Assembly (NCBI RefSeq): GCF_002284565.1
Contig: NZ_NPKI01000025.1
Span: 97,053 to 161,052 of the forward strand
Reading direction: 5' to 3'
Source: Mesorhizobium mediterraneum
GTDB taxonomy: Bacteria; Pseudomonadota; Alphaproteobacteria; Rhizobiales; Rhizobiaceae
Length of the DNA stretch: 64,000 nucleotides
A program made the position numbers and the translations under genes. The notes beneath the pieces were generated by a model that had not been told where the DNA came from, did not search any database, and saw only the letters and a list, made by a program, of their open reading frames with translations. Shown here piece after piece: positions 1 to 8,860 of the stretch (positions are counted from its first letter, which is position 1; the number at the start of each line of letters is the position of its first letter).

Positions 1-81
1 GCCGGCGCCGAAACGGTCATCCGCCGCTGGGCAGAACTGAAAAGCGTGATCGCCGCCCTGTCGGAATGGTCGGATGCGTGA
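1..81 (+). CDS. C-terminal end of an unidentified protein (partial)
   Basis: An open frame enters from the left edge in frame 1 and ends at TGA 79-81, giving the last 26 residues of a protein (AGAETVIRRW...SEWSDA). The stretch is amphipathic and has no motif that names a family. A short gap separates it from the convergent lipoprotein gene. The rest of the gene lies outside the window, so no function is proposed. Confidence 0.45.
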   Translation, partial: AGAETVIRRWAELKSVIAALSEWSDA

Positions 82-120
82 TGCATACGCCTCCGACCGG
101 AGGCGGCCCTAATGCCGCCG

Positions 121-795
121 CTATTCGGCTGCGGCAATCTTCTTGTCGGTCTTCTTCGCCGGGCCTTCGTCATAGCCGGCGAACGCCTGATAGTCCTGCG
201 CAGTGGGCTCGGGAACGACGACGTTCGAATCGGTGAAGACGAACTGGGTGGCACTCGAGGGATTGGTAACCTGGACCTGATGTTGATGAAGCTGCGAGTA
301 AAGCACCTCGGTGCCATGCATCACTGCGATACGGATCGGCATTGTGATCGTGCCCGGGCTGAACATCGGTCCCGGAACGACCTTGCCGGCGACGGCGATC
401 TTCATCGTCAGCGAGCCGTTGGCACGGTTGCAGTCGCGGGTCACATCGGTGATCGAGGCCTGATAGATGACCTTCGCCGAATCGTCCTGCTGATCGCTGC
501 TCGCGTCGAGCGCAGCAGCCTCGGCGTCCTGAGCGGCGGCTTTTTTCTTAGGTTTCTGGTTGCCCTTGGCATAGGTGTTGAAGAAAGCGGTGCCGTCGCG
601 CAGCGTCACTTTCGGACAATAGGCCAGCAGTTGGCTGGAAAGAACCTTCGGGTCCGGAGGTGGTGGCGGTGTCGTGTCCTTTTTTCCGAAGCCCAGAATG
701 CTACTGCCGCCTGATTGGCAGCCGGCGGCGGTAAGCATAAAGCCAGTGAGGGCCAGACCCGCGATAAAACGACCGTTGAATGAATGAAACGCCAT
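121..795 (-). CDS. Probable outer-membrane lipoprotein, conserved in rhizobia
   Basis: The 224-residue protein starts with a charged n-region, a hydrophobic core and a lipobox (LTAAGC, about residues 19-24), so it should be lipidated and anchored in the envelope. A Pro-rich stretch (PPPPPDP) follows, then a Lys/Ala/Asp-rich low-complexity linker around residues 75-105 and a compact C-terminal domain. The frame stays open upstream to 918, but the ATG at 795 is chosen because it places the signal peptide at the N terminus and leaves room for the divergent thrC promoter. No enzymatic motif is visible. The function is unknown; it is divergent from thrC. Confidence 0.75.
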   Translation of the reverse strand: MAFHSFNGRFIAGLALTGFMLTAAGCQSGGSSILGFGKKDTTPPPPPDPKVLSSQLLAYCPKVTLRDGTAFFNTYAKGNQKPKKKAAAQDAEAAALDASSDQQDDSAKVIYQASITDVTRDCNRANGSLTMKIAVAGKVVPGPMFSPGTITMPIRIAVMHGTEVLYSQLHQHQVQVTNPSSATQFVFTDSNVVVPEPTAQDYQAFAGYDEGPAKKTDKKIAAAE

Positions 796-916
796 GAACT
801 GCACTTCCCTCTCGCAAAGCGGGTGACGTATATCAACCGCGCGGCAAAAATGCGACTGAGCAAGCACGGAAATTAACCACTTTGCCGCGGACGAAACCGC
901 CCGGCAGCAATGGAAC

Positions 917-2320
917 ATGACGATGCGATATGTGAGTACCCGCGGGGAAGCGCCCGTGCTTGGATTTTCCGACGCGGTGCTGGCGGGTCTGGCGCGCGAT
1001 GGCGGACTTTATCTGCCTGATACCTGGCCGCAGTTTTCGGCGGCAGAGGTCCGCGCCATGCGCGGCCTTGCCTATCCCGACCTCGCCATCCGCGTGCTGT
1101 CACCGTTTCTCGGCGACGAGATCGCGATGCCGGTGTTCGAACGCCTGGTGCGCGAAGCCTATGCGACCTTCCGTCACGAGGCTGTCTGCCCGCTGGTGCA
1201 GACCGGCTCGAACATGTTCGTTCTGGAACTCTTCCACGGCCCGACACTTGCCTTCAAGGACGTGGCCATGCAGCTTCTCGCCCGGCTGATGGACCATGTG
1301 CTTGCCGAACGCGACCAGCGCGCCACCATTGTCGGCGCCACATCAGGCGATACCGGCGGGGCTGCCATCGATGCTTTCGCCGGGCGCAATCGCACTGACA
1401 TCTTCGTTCTTTTCCCGCACGGCCGGGTCTCGCCGGTGCAGCAGCGGCAGATGACGACGTCCACTGCGGCAAATGTCCATGCACTGGCGGTCGAAGGCAA
1501 TTTCGACGATTGCCAGGGCCTGGTGAAGGAGATGTTCAACGATCACGGTTTTCGCGACCGGGTGTCGCTGTCCGGCGTCAATTCGATCAACTGGGCCCGC
1601 ATCATGGCCCAGATCGTCTATTATTTCTCGTCGGCGCTGTCGCTCGGCGCGCCCGACCGGCCGGTTTCCTTCACGGTGCCGACCGGCAATTTCGGCGACA
1701 TCTTCGCCGGCTACGCCGCCAAGAAGATGGGGCTGCCGATCGAGTGTCTGATCATCGCGACCAACGACAACGACATTCTGGCGCGCACGCTGTCGAGCGG
1801 CGAGTACCGCACGAAAGGCGTCTTTTCGACCACGTCGCCGTCGATGGACATTCAGGTCTCGTCGAATTTCGAGCGCTTGCTGTTCGAGGCGTCCGGCCGC
1901 GACGCCTCGACCGTGCGGCGCTACATGAACGGCCTCAAGCAGTCCGGCGCCTTCACCATCGAAGCGGTCGAGATCGCCAGGATCCGCTCCGAATTCGATG
2001 CCGGTCGTTCGACGATGGACGAAGTCGCCGCCATGATCCGCGCGACGCTCGCAGCCAGTGATTATCTGCTCGACCCGCACACGGCCGCGGCCATGCACGT
2101 TGCGGTTGCGAAGGCCACCAATGCCGTGCCCATGGTGGTGCTCGGCACCGCCCATCCGGCAAAGTTTCCGGCCGCCGTCGAAGCCGCCAGCGGCGTGTCG
2201 CCTGCCCTGCCCGCATGGCTCGGCGGGTTGATGACATCAGAGGAAAAATACACGGTACTTCCATCCGACCTGAAAATGGTGGAAGATTATGTTAGCCGTC
2301 ACACGCGGGCGGCAAGTTAG
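917..2320 (+). CDS. thrC: Threonine synthase
   Basis: This PLP enzyme converts O-phosphohomoserine to threonine, the last step of threonine synthesis in the cytoplasm. The 467-residue length fits the family. The N terminus MRYVSTRGEAPVLGF is the classic ThrC opening, the PLP lysine lies in LAFKD (Lys114), and the glycine-rich phosphate loop is GATSGDTGG (about residues 141-149). Either ATG 917 or ATG 923 could be used; homologues usually begin at the position of the second. The M16 peptidase gene follows 14 bases later, suggesting co-transcription. The pathway partner thrB lies about 13 kb away on the other strand (15338-16300). Confidence 0.96.
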   Translation: MTMRYVSTRGEAPVLGFSDAVLAGLARDGGLYLPDTWPQFSAAEVRAMRGLAYPDLAIRVLSPFLGDEIAMPVFERLVREAYATFRHEAVCPLVQTGSNMFVLELFHGPTLAFKDVAMQLLARLMDHVLAERDQRATIVGATSGDTGGAAIDAFAGRNRTDIFVLFPHGRVSPVQQRQMTTSTAANVHALAVEGNFDDCQGLVKEMFNDHGFRDRVSLSGVNSINWARIMAQIVYYFSSALSLGAPDRPVSFTVPTGNFGDIFAGYAAKKMGLPIECLIIATNDNDILARTLSSGEYRTKGVFSTTSPSMDIQVSSNFERLLFEASGRDASTVRRYMNGLKQSGAFTIEAVEIARIRSEFDAGRSTMDEVAAMIRATLAASDYLLDPHTAAAMHVAVAKATNAVPMVVLGTAHPAKFPAAVEAASGVSPALPAWLGGLMTSEEKYTVLPSDLKMVEDYVSRHTRAAS

Positions 2321-2334
2321 GGAGTATTTGCTAT

Positions 2335-3627
2335 ATGGGTGTTGAGGTAAGCCGTCTGTCGAACGGCCTGACAGTCGCCACCGAAACCCTTCCAAGCCTC
2401 GAATCCGTCGCTCTTGGTGCCTGGGTCAAATCAGGGGCCCGCAACGAGCGTAACGAAGAGCACGGAATGGCTCACTTGCTTGAACATATGGCGTTCAAGG
2501 GAACCAGAAGGCGCAGCGCCTTCGAGATCGCCTCGGAAATCGAGGATGTCGGCGGCGAGATCAATGCGGCCACCAGTGTCGAGACCACCTCCTATTATGC
2601 CAGGGTGCTGAGCGACGACGTGCCCCTGGCCGTCGATATCCTCTCCGACATCCTGCAGGAATCCGAGTTCGACCCGCAGGAGTTGGAGCGCGAGCAGCAT
2701 GTGATCCTGCAGGAGATCGGCGCCGCTCACGATACGCCCGACGACATCGTTTTCGACCGCTTCACCGAGACGGCCTTCCGCCACCAGACGATCGGCCGTT
2801 CCATCCTCGGCACGCCGGAAACCGTCAAATCCTTCACCTCGAAGCAACTGCACAAATTCATCGAACGGCAGTATGGCGCCGAGCGCATGGTGGTCGTCGC
2901 CGCCGGCGACATCAAGCACGACAATTTCGTGCGCGAGGTCGAGAAGCACCTCGGCGGTTTCCGCAGCAAGTCCGACAACACGATGCCGGAATATGCGCAA
3001 TATGTCGGCGGCGATTTCCGCGAGGACCGCGACCTGATGGACGCGCAGATCGTGCTGGGGTTCGAGGGCCGCGCCTATCATGTGCGCGACTTCTACGCCT
3101 CGCAGGTCCTGTCGATGATCCTTGGCGGCGGCATGTCGTCGCGTCTTTTCCAGGAGGTCCGCGAAAAACGCGGGCTGTGCTATTCGGTCTATGCCTTCCA
3201 CTGGGGGTTTTCCGACACCGGCATATTCGGCGTCCATGCCGCGACCGGGCAGAGCGACATCGCCGAATTGGTGCCGGTGGTCATCGACGAGTTGCAGAAG
3301 GCCGGCGAGAACATCCTGCAGGAGGAACTCGACCGGGCACGCGCCCAGTATCGCGCAGGCCTGATCATGTCCGCCGAAAGCCCGGCCAGCCGCGCCTCGC
3401 AGATCGCCCGGCAAATGCTTCTGTTCGGCCGGCCGATCGCCAAGGAAGAGCTGATGGAACGGCTGTCGGCGCTGACGGTCGAGCGGTTGACGGACCTGTC
3501 GTCACGGCTGTTTTCGACCAAGCCGACGCTGACTGCCGTCGGACCGGTGGGCACGCTCGCTCCCTATGAGGCGGTCCTTGAGTCGCTTTCGGGCACGCAG
3601 ACCACGGCCCGAAAGCTCGCCGGCTAA
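2335..3627 (+). CDS. M16 family zinc metallopeptidase (processing peptidase-like)
   Basis: A 430-residue homologue of the bacterial relatives of the mitochondrial processing peptidase beta subunit. The inverted zinc motif HxxEH is intact (HLLEH, residues 47-51), and the third metal ligand lies in VILQEI (Glu127). The C-terminal M16 half contains the usual GGGMSSRLFQEVREKRGL segment near residues 263-280. Both active-site parts are present, so this is the catalytic type rather than the inactive partner. It sits 14 bases after thrC and 15 bases before a GNAT gene, a linkage also typical of other rhizobia. The physiological substrate is not known. Confidence 0.93.
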   Translation: MGVEVSRLSNGLTVATETLPSLESVALGAWVKSGARNERNEEHGMAHLLEHMAFKGTRRRSAFEIASEIEDVGGEINAATSVETTSYYARVLSDDVPLAVDILSDILQESEFDPQELEREQHVILQEIGAAHDTPDDIVFDRFTETAFRHQTIGRSILGTPETVKSFTSKQLHKFIERQYGAERMVVVAAGDIKHDNFVREVEKHLGGFRSKSDNTMPEYAQYVGGDFREDRDLMDAQIVLGFEGRAYHVRDFYASQVLSMILGGGMSSRLFQEVREKRGLCYSVYAFHWGFSDTGIFGVHAATGQSDIAELVPVVIDELQKAGENILQEELDRARAQYRAGLIMSAESPASRASQIARQMLLFGRPIAKEELMERLSALTVERLTDLSSRLFSTKPTLTAVGPVGTLAPYEAVLESLSGTQTTARKLAG

Positions 3628-3642
3628 GTCCATCAAAGCGTC

Positions 3643-4239
3643 ATGTTCGCGCTCCCTTTCTTTCGCCGTGACCTGCCGGCACTGAAGGGCGATCGCGTCA
3701 CGCTGCGCGTGCCGCTGACCAACGACTATCGCGAATGGTCGGTGCTGCGCGGGGAAAGCCGCCGCTTCCTGGAGCCGTGGGAGCCGCGGTGGAACCCCGA
3801 CGAGCTCGACCGCACGGCCTGGCGGCATCGCCTCAGCCGTTACCGCGAAGATTACGCGCAGGGAACGGCCATAGCCTTCTTCATCTTCGACAAAAGCAGC
3901 GGCAAGCTTGTCGGCGGAATCACCCTCGGCAATATCCGCCACGGCGTCGCGCAAAGCGGCCATATCGGCTACTGGATCGGCGAGCGCTACAGCGGCCACG
4001 GCCTGATGACCGACGCGGTCAAGGTGGTGACGCGCTTCGCCTTCGATACGCTGAGGTTGCACCGGATCGAAGCTGCCTGTATTCCCGACAACGCCCGGTC
4101 GATCCGCGTGCTTGAAAAAGCCGGATTCCGGCGCGAAGGACTTCTGCGATCCTATCTCAGGATCAATGGCATCTGGCAGGACCATTACCTCTACGCCCGG
4201 ATCGAGGACGATCTGCCCGGCGCGGGAACGAAGGACTGA
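3643..4239 (+). CDS. GNAT acetyltransferase, RimJ/RimL type
   Basis: A 198-residue acetyl-CoA-dependent N-acyltransferase of the ribosomal-protein N-terminal acetyltransferase group. Visible landmarks are GDRVTLRVPL near the N terminus, the beta-4/acetyl-CoA region GHIGYWIGERYSGHGLMTDA (about residues 106-125), and the C-terminal IPDNARSIRVLEKAGFRREG typical of RimJ/RimL. Members acetylate the N termini of ribosomal proteins, but the substrate here cannot be read from sequence. It lies between the M16 peptidase and the EAL gene with gaps of 15 and 3 bases, so it is probably part of the thrC transcription unit. Confidence 0.9.
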   Translation: MFALPFFRRDLPALKGDRVTLRVPLTNDYREWSVLRGESRRFLEPWEPRWNPDELDRTAWRHRLSRYREDYAQGTAIAFFIFDKSSGKLVGGITLGNIRHGVAQSGHIGYWIGERYSGHGLMTDAVKVVTRFAFDTLRLHRIEAACIPDNARSIRVLEKAGFRREGLLRSYLRINGIWQDHYLYARIEDDLPGAGTKD

Positions 4240-4242
4240 TTT

Positions 4243-7131
4243 TTGACGAATTTCCTGCGAATCGGGTCGCTGTTCGCCTTTGTCCTGACGGCAATCGTCA
4301 CGCTCTGCGCGGCGTCCTCGGCCTTCGCCGTCGAACCGATCAAGATCGCCCGCGACGACGTGGCGCTCGACCTTTCGGGCGCGGTCGAAATCTACCGCAA
4401 CCAGGGCGAGAACTTCCAGGTGTCGACCGCGCCGGGACCGGACGGCATCGTGCGGCGCATCGAGGTCGAGGCCAATGATGCGCGCTCGACCGGCGACTGG
4501 GCGGTGTTCGCGCTAGCCAACACCACCGACCAGCAGCTCGACAGGCTGATCGTCGCACCGCATTTCCGGCTGGTGAATTCCGGCATCTTCTGGCCGGATC
4601 TCGGCTCGACCCGCATTGCCGCGATCACGCCCAGCGAGGGCTTCGCGCTCGACCGCCAGACCAGCCCCGACGCCGATGTGTTCCGGGTGACGCTGAATCC
4701 CGGAACGGTGATCACCTTCATTGCCGAACTTGCCTCGCCCAAACTGCCGCAGGTCTATCTGTGGGATCCGGAATCCTACAAGGACTCGGTCAATTCCTAC
4801 ACGCTGTTTCGCGGCATCGTCATCGGCATCGCCGGCCTTCTGGCGTTGTTCCTGACCATCCTTTTCGTCGTCAAGGGAACCTCGATGTTCCCGGCTACCG
4901 CCGCACTCGCCTGGGCGGTGCTCGCCTATATCTGCATCGATTTCGGCTTTCTCAACAAGGTCCTGGAAATATCGCCCGGCAACGAGCAGATGTGGCGAGC
5001 CGGAACGGAGGTGGCGCTTGCGGCGACCTTCGTGGTGTTCCTGTTCGCCTATCTCAACCTCAACCGATGGCACGGCCATTTCAGCTACGGCGCGCTGGTC
5101 TGGATTCTTGGGCTGGTGCTGATCGCGGGTGTGGCCATCGTCGATCCGGCGGTCGCCGCCGGCATCGCCAGGCTGTCCTTCGCCGCCACCGCCCTGACCG
5201 GCCTCGGCCTGATCATTTTCCTCGGCATACGCGGCTACGACCGTGCCATCATGCTGGTGCCCAGTTGGGTCATGGTCTTGTTGTGGCTATGCGGGTCGTG
5301 GATGGCGATCACCGGCATGCTCGACAACGACATTGCCCAGCCGGCGCTGGGCGGCGGGCTGATCCTCATCATCCTGCTGATCGGCTTCACCGTCATGCAG
5401 CACGCCTTTGCCGGTGGCGCGCTGCATCAGGGTCTGTTCTCCGATCTCGAACGGCAGGCGCTGGCCGTCGCCGGATCGGGCGACACGGTTTGGGACTGGG
5501 ACGTGATGCGCGACCGCGTCGTCACCAAGCCGGATGTCAGCATCCAGCTTGGCCTTGCGCCCGACAGTCTGGGCGGGGCCGCCCGCAACTGGCTGCCGGT
5601 GCTGCATGCCGACGATCGCGACACGTTCCGCACGACGCTCGACGTGGTGCTCGAACACCGGCGCGGCCGCGTGTCGCAGAACTTCCGCCTGCGCGGCGCC
5701 GACGGGCACTATCACTGGTTTTCGCTGCGCGCCCGGCCGGTGATCGGATCGGACGGCGAGGTCATCCGCTGCGTCGGCACCATGGTCGATGTGACGGAGC
5801 AGAAAAAGTCCGAGGAGAGGCTGCTGCACGATGCCGTGCATGACAATCTCACCGGCCTGCCGAACCGGGAATTGCTGATGAACCGGCTGGAGGCGATCAT
5901 CTCGATCGCGCGCACGGAAGAGAAGGTGCGTCCGACCGTCTTCGTCATCGACATCGACCGGTTCAAGCAGGTCAATGACGGGCTCGGCATATCGGCCGGC
6001 GATACCATCCTGCTGACCATTGCGCGCCGCCTGCACCGGCTGCTCAAGCCGAAGGATTCGCTGTCGCGCTTTGCCGGCGACCAGTTCGCGCTGATGCTGC
6101 TTTCCGAACAGGACCCGGCCCGCATCGCGGCGGTCGCCGACGCCATCAAGCATGCGATCAACAATCCGATCACCTTTGCCAAACGCGAGATCGTGCTGAC
6201 CGCCTCGATCGGACTGGTCACCTGGACCTCGGCGCAGAGCTCAGCCGAGGACATGGTCAAGGACGCCGAGCTTGCCATGCACCAGGCCAAGCGTTTCGGC
6301 GGCGACAGGATCGAGCCTTTCCGCCCCGCCTTCCGGACCGTCGGCACCGACCGGCTGCAGTTCGAGTCCGATCTGCGCCGCGCCATCGAACGGCGCGAAT
6401 TCACACTCGCCTACCAGCCCATCGTGCGGCTGGAAGACGGCAGCGTTGCCGGCTTCGAGGCGCTTTTGCGCTGGGACCATCCGCGCCGCGGCATGATCCC
6501 GCCGGGCGATTTCATCCCGGTCGCCGAGAGCTGCGGCCTGATCGTGCAGCTTGGCCTTTTTGCCATGCAACAGGCCGCCGAAGATCTGGCGGGCTGGCAA
6601 AAGCAGATCGGCGATGCGCCGTTGTCGGTTTCGGTCAACTTGTCCAGCCGTCAGCTCATCCGCCGCGATCTGGTCAGCGACGTCCGCTCGGTGATCGCGC
6701 GAGCCAATCTAAAGCCGCGCTGCTTCCGGCTCGAACTCACCGAATCGCTGGTGATGGACAATCCCGAGCAGACAGCCCATGTGCTGAACAAGCTGAAGAA
6801 GCTTGGTATCGGCCTGTCGCTGGACGATTTCGGCACCGGCTACTCATCGCTAGCCTATCTGACGCGCTTCCCCTTCGACACGATCAAAATCGACAAGAGC
6901 TTTGTCGACGACTCGACACCGAAGCGCGCGGTGCTGCTCAAATCCATGGTCAATATGGCGCATGAGCTCGGCCTTTCGGTCGTGGCCGAAGGCATTTCGG
7001 ACGAAAGCGATGCGCTCGAACTGCGCCAGATGGGCTGCGAATATGTGCAGAGCTTCATGTTCGGCGCACCGATGCCCGGCGATCAGGTGCTGAAGACGCT
7101 GAAGGAACAGTATCCGCTGACTCAGGCTTGA
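4243..7131 (+). CDS. Membrane-bound PAS/GGDEF/EAL cyclic-di-GMP phosphodiesterase
   Basis: A 962-residue inner-membrane signalling protein beginning at TTG 4243, three bases after the preceding stop. Order: signal peptide (cleavage after AFA, about residue 29), a periplasmic domain (about 30-180, resembling 7TMR-DISM sensors), seven or so membrane segments (185-390), a PAS domain (410-525), a GGDEF domain (535-690) and an EAL domain (700-955). The diguanylate cyclase signature is degenerate, AGDQF at 611-615, so synthesis of c-di-GMP is unlikely. The EAL domain keeps EALLRW (739-744), DDFGTGYSS and KIDKSFV, so it should hydrolyse c-di-GMP. The GGDEF-like half may serve as a GTP-sensing module (inference). 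Confidence 0.92.
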   Translation: MTNFLRIGSLFAFVLTAIVTLCAASSAFAVEPIKIARDDVALDLSGAVEIYRNQGENFQVSTAPGPDGIVRRIEVEANDARSTGDWAVFALANTTDQQLDRLIVAPHFRLVNSGIFWPDLGSTRIAAITPSEGFALDRQTSPDADVFRVTLNPGTVITFIAELASPKLPQVYLWDPESYKDSVNSYTLFRGIVIGIAGLLALFLTILFVVKGTSMFPATAALAWAVLAYICIDFGFLNKVLEISPGNEQMWRAGTEVALAATFVVFLFAYLNLNRWHGHFSYGALVWILGLVLIAGVAIVDPAVAAGIARLSFAATALTGLGLIIFLGIRGYDRAIMLVPSWVMVLLWLCGSWMAITGMLDNDIAQPALGGGLILIILLIGFTVMQHAFAGGALHQGLFSDLERQALAVAGSGDTVWDWDVMRDRVVTKPDVSIQLGLAPDSLGGAARNWLPVLHADDRDTFRTTLDVVLEHRRGRVSQNFRLRGADGHYHWFSLRARPVIGSDGEVIRCVGTMVDVTEQKKSEERLLHDAVHDNLTGLPNRELLMNRLEAIISIARTEEKVRPTVFVIDIDRFKQVNDGLGISAGDTILLTIARRLHRLLKPKDSLSRFAGDQFALMLLSEQDPARIAAVADAIKHAINNPITFAKREIVLTASIGLVTWTSAQSSAEDMVKDAELAMHQAKRFGGDRIEPFRPAFRTVGTDRLQFESDLRRAIERREFTLAYQPIVRLEDGSVAGFEALLRWDHPRRGMIPPGDFIPVAESCGLIVQLGLFAMQQAAEDLAGWQKQIGDAPLSVSVNLSSRQLIRRDLVSDVRSVIARANLKPRCFRLELTESLVMDNPEQTAHVLNKLKKLGIGLSLDDFGTGYSSLAYLTRFPFDTIKIDKSFVDDSTPKRAVLLKSMVNMAHELGLSVVAEGISDESDALELRQMGCEYVQSFMFGAPMPGDQVLKTLKEQYPLTQA

Positions 7132-7190
7132 TTTTTGCGCATGTCGTTGTCCCAAATCCGCTGAGCATTTTTTGGGCGACATGCGTACCC
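7131..7190. repeat. Dispersed rhizobial palindromic repeat directly after a stop codon
   Basis: The element begins at the EAL stop codon and contains arms GCATGTCG...CCCAAA (7139-7156) and TTTGGGCGACATGC (7171-7184), which can fold into a bulged hairpin. The wording 'TTTTTGCGCATGTCG ... TTTTGGGCGACATGC' is one I recognise as a common intergenic repeat in Mesorhizobium and relatives. It may also act as the 3' end of the upstream transcript. The rest of the gap to 7348 holds no gene that I can support. Confidence 0.6.
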
Positions 7191-7347
7191 GCTTGGAATG
7201 GCAGAGAACGACCATTCCTAACCAGAGCGGCCTTATGCCGGCCGCTTCCCGGCGCTCGGAGGTTGCAAGTCAACCCTTCTGGTCCGCAGTATCGAAAACT
7301 TTAACTCCCGACCCGTGGCGTGGCTCTACCAATGTTGGAAGCCTGAA

Positions 7348-8274
7348 TTAACGGCGGCGATAGAGATAGCTCTCGGAAAGACCGAGGCGACGGCATGACT
7401 GGACGGCTGGTGATGAGGGGAGCACGATGCTCTCGCAGATTGCAGCCGTCATCTTCACAAAAGCACGCTCCCACGGCTTCAGGGTCCAGCGGTCGCCGAG
7501 CGCCAACCGCTCGCGGACCCAGCGGGGTAGGATCTCGACTGCCGCCTTCAGAAATGGCCGCTGAAGCGGTCGAGCCACTCCCGGCAAGGCGGGAACTTCT
7601 TCCATGATCTCCAGGAATTCCAAGATGATCGGCGACGCGACTAGTCTTTGCCTCATCACGTCGAACAGCGCGTAAAGCTCGGCCTGAGACGTGGGCGCGT
7701 CAACCGCACCATAGAGAAGCGCGACGGGGCGAGCCTCAGCAAACATCGCGTCCCGTTCGAAAAAATGCAGACGATGCACATAGACGTGATACGCCTCCAT
7801 GAAACCAAACTCGGCCGTCGCTTGCACCCAGTCCAGCAACTCCGGGTCGGTGGCGTGGTATGGCTCACCTTCGCTGGTTCGACCTGAAACGCGGCCATGC
7901 ATCCTGACTACACCTTCGATCATGGCCTTAGCCTTGGTTTGGGGGCCATAGACAGTGACCAAGGCAGCGAGGCCAGTGCGCTGTAATCGTCGGAGCGCAT
8001 GGGAGCGGAATGTGCTGTGCTGCCAAATGGCGTCGCGAACCCGCGGCTCCGCCAATTCGAGCAGCACCGCAGTAACCCCACCGACGAACAGCGCAACAGG
8101 GTTCTTGAAAATACGCCAGGACACCGAGCTGGGCGGCAACAGCGCCGGCTCGCCTTGCGGGATCGAGAAATCCATCTGAGATCCGAGCCGCTGGCGCATA
8201 AACGACTGCGCAAGAGTGTCCACACGACGCTCAAGCGGGCCAGGCAGAAGAATGATGCCCGAGTTCCCAAACAT
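7348..8274 (-). CDS. MpaB-family oxygenase (DUF2236)
   Basis: A 308-residue protein of the oxygenase MpaB/rubber-oxygenase-like DUF2236 family, whose characterised relatives are heme proteins. Family landmarks are GGVTAVLLELAEPRVRDAI near residues 66-84, RLQRTG, YHATDPELLDWVQAT (about 140-155) and the conserved histidine-rich stretch AYHVYVHRLHFFE. The frame opens upstream at GTG 8337, but ATG 8274 is preceded by a strong GGAGG, so I use it. The gene stands alone, convergent with the EAL gene and followed upstream by DUF4242. The substrate is unknown. It belongs to an accessory patch. Confidence 0.8.
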   Translation of the reverse strand: MFGNSGIILLPGPLERRVDTLAQSFMRQRLGSQMDFSIPQGEPALLPPSSVSWRIFKNPVALFVGGVTAVLLELAEPRVRDAIWQHSTFRSHALRRLQRTGLAALVTVYGPQTKAKAMIEGVVRMHGRVSGRTSEGEPYHATDPELLDWVQATAEFGFMEAYHVYVHRLHFFERDAMFAEARPVALLYGAVDAPTSQAELYALFDVMRQRLVASPIILEFLEIMEEVPALPGVARPLQRPFLKAAVEILPRWVRERLALGDRWTLKPWERAFVKMTAAICESIVLPSSPAVQSCRRLGLSESYLYRRR

Positions 8275-8446
8275 GGACGCCTCCGACTTCGGGAACAACA
8301 AGCGTTGAACCTGTCGATAGCGAATGCAGTTATGCACGAACGTCGTTGGTCTTCCCGCCGTTCCAAATGATTAGCCTCGCGCGCTGCGCAAGACTTCTCC
8401 AGAACACCGGGCCCGGATGGTCATCACGAGCCCGGTCGTGATGGCC

Positions 8447-8710
8447 TTATGGGGTCAGATCGAGCGCCGGCACGATTCTGTGATAGGGCAGTCCTGCATC
8501 GTCGTTTAGACGCTTCACGTCGGTATTGGAGACAGCGTCAAACAGGCACATGCAGCGCCCGTCCTCCGGTGCGAAGGTCGAGCGCAGATAGCTGATGTCG
8601 GTGCCGTTGGACGTCATCTCAGCGGCCTTGCTGATCGCCGCCTTCTGTGCATCTCCCAGAGCTTCCATGCTGATGCCCTTGAGGTCGCGTTCCACCATAT
8701 AGACGGTCAT
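8447..8710 (-). CDS. DUF4242 family small protein
   Basis: An 87-residue protein of the DUF4242 family (SCO4226-like nickel-binding fold), recognisable from MTVYMVERDL, the central segment with YLRSTFAPEDGRCMCLFDA (residues 41-59) and the C-terminal RLNDDAGLPYHRIVPALDL. Members are small ferredoxin-like-fold proteins of unclear role. ATG 8710 is preceded by AGGAGG at ideal spacing, which fixes the start although the frame is open further upstream. It is transcribed divergently from a LysR gene across 150 bases that contain a T-N11-A palindrome, so it is a likely regulatory target of that LysR protein (inference). Confidence 0.82.
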   Translation of the reverse strand: MTVYMVERDLKGISMEALGDAQKAAISKAAEMTSNGTDISYLRSTFAPEDGRCMCLFDAVSNTDVKRLNDDAGLPYHRIVPALDLTP

Positions 8711-8783
8711 TTCCAGATCTCCTCCTAGTTCAGTGACTACAGGAGTTGAATGCAATGGCGGGCGAAAGAAAACGACATTTTTT

Positions 8784-8832
8784 CTATCGATCGATAGCCG
8801 ACAGTTATCGATGAAGGGGCTATAATGTCGTT
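8784..8832. promoter_or_regulatory. LysR-type operator with embedded promoter
   Basis: An inverted repeat ATCGATA (8790-8796) / TATCGAT (8806-8812), separated by nine bases, satisfies the LysR T-N11-A rule (T8795, A8807). Its left side is extended by the perfect palindrome CTATCGATCGATAG (8784-8797). A sigma-70-like promoter facing the LysR gene overlaps it: CCGACA (8798-8803), 17-base spacer, TATAAT (8821-8826). A second, wider inverted pair AACGACATT (8771-8779) / AATGTCGTT (8824-8832) flanks the whole. The arrangement fits negative autoregulation plus control of the divergent DUF4242 gene. Confidence 0.7.
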
Positions 8833-8860
8833 TCGTGGAACCGCCTCGGGAGGGCTCGCC

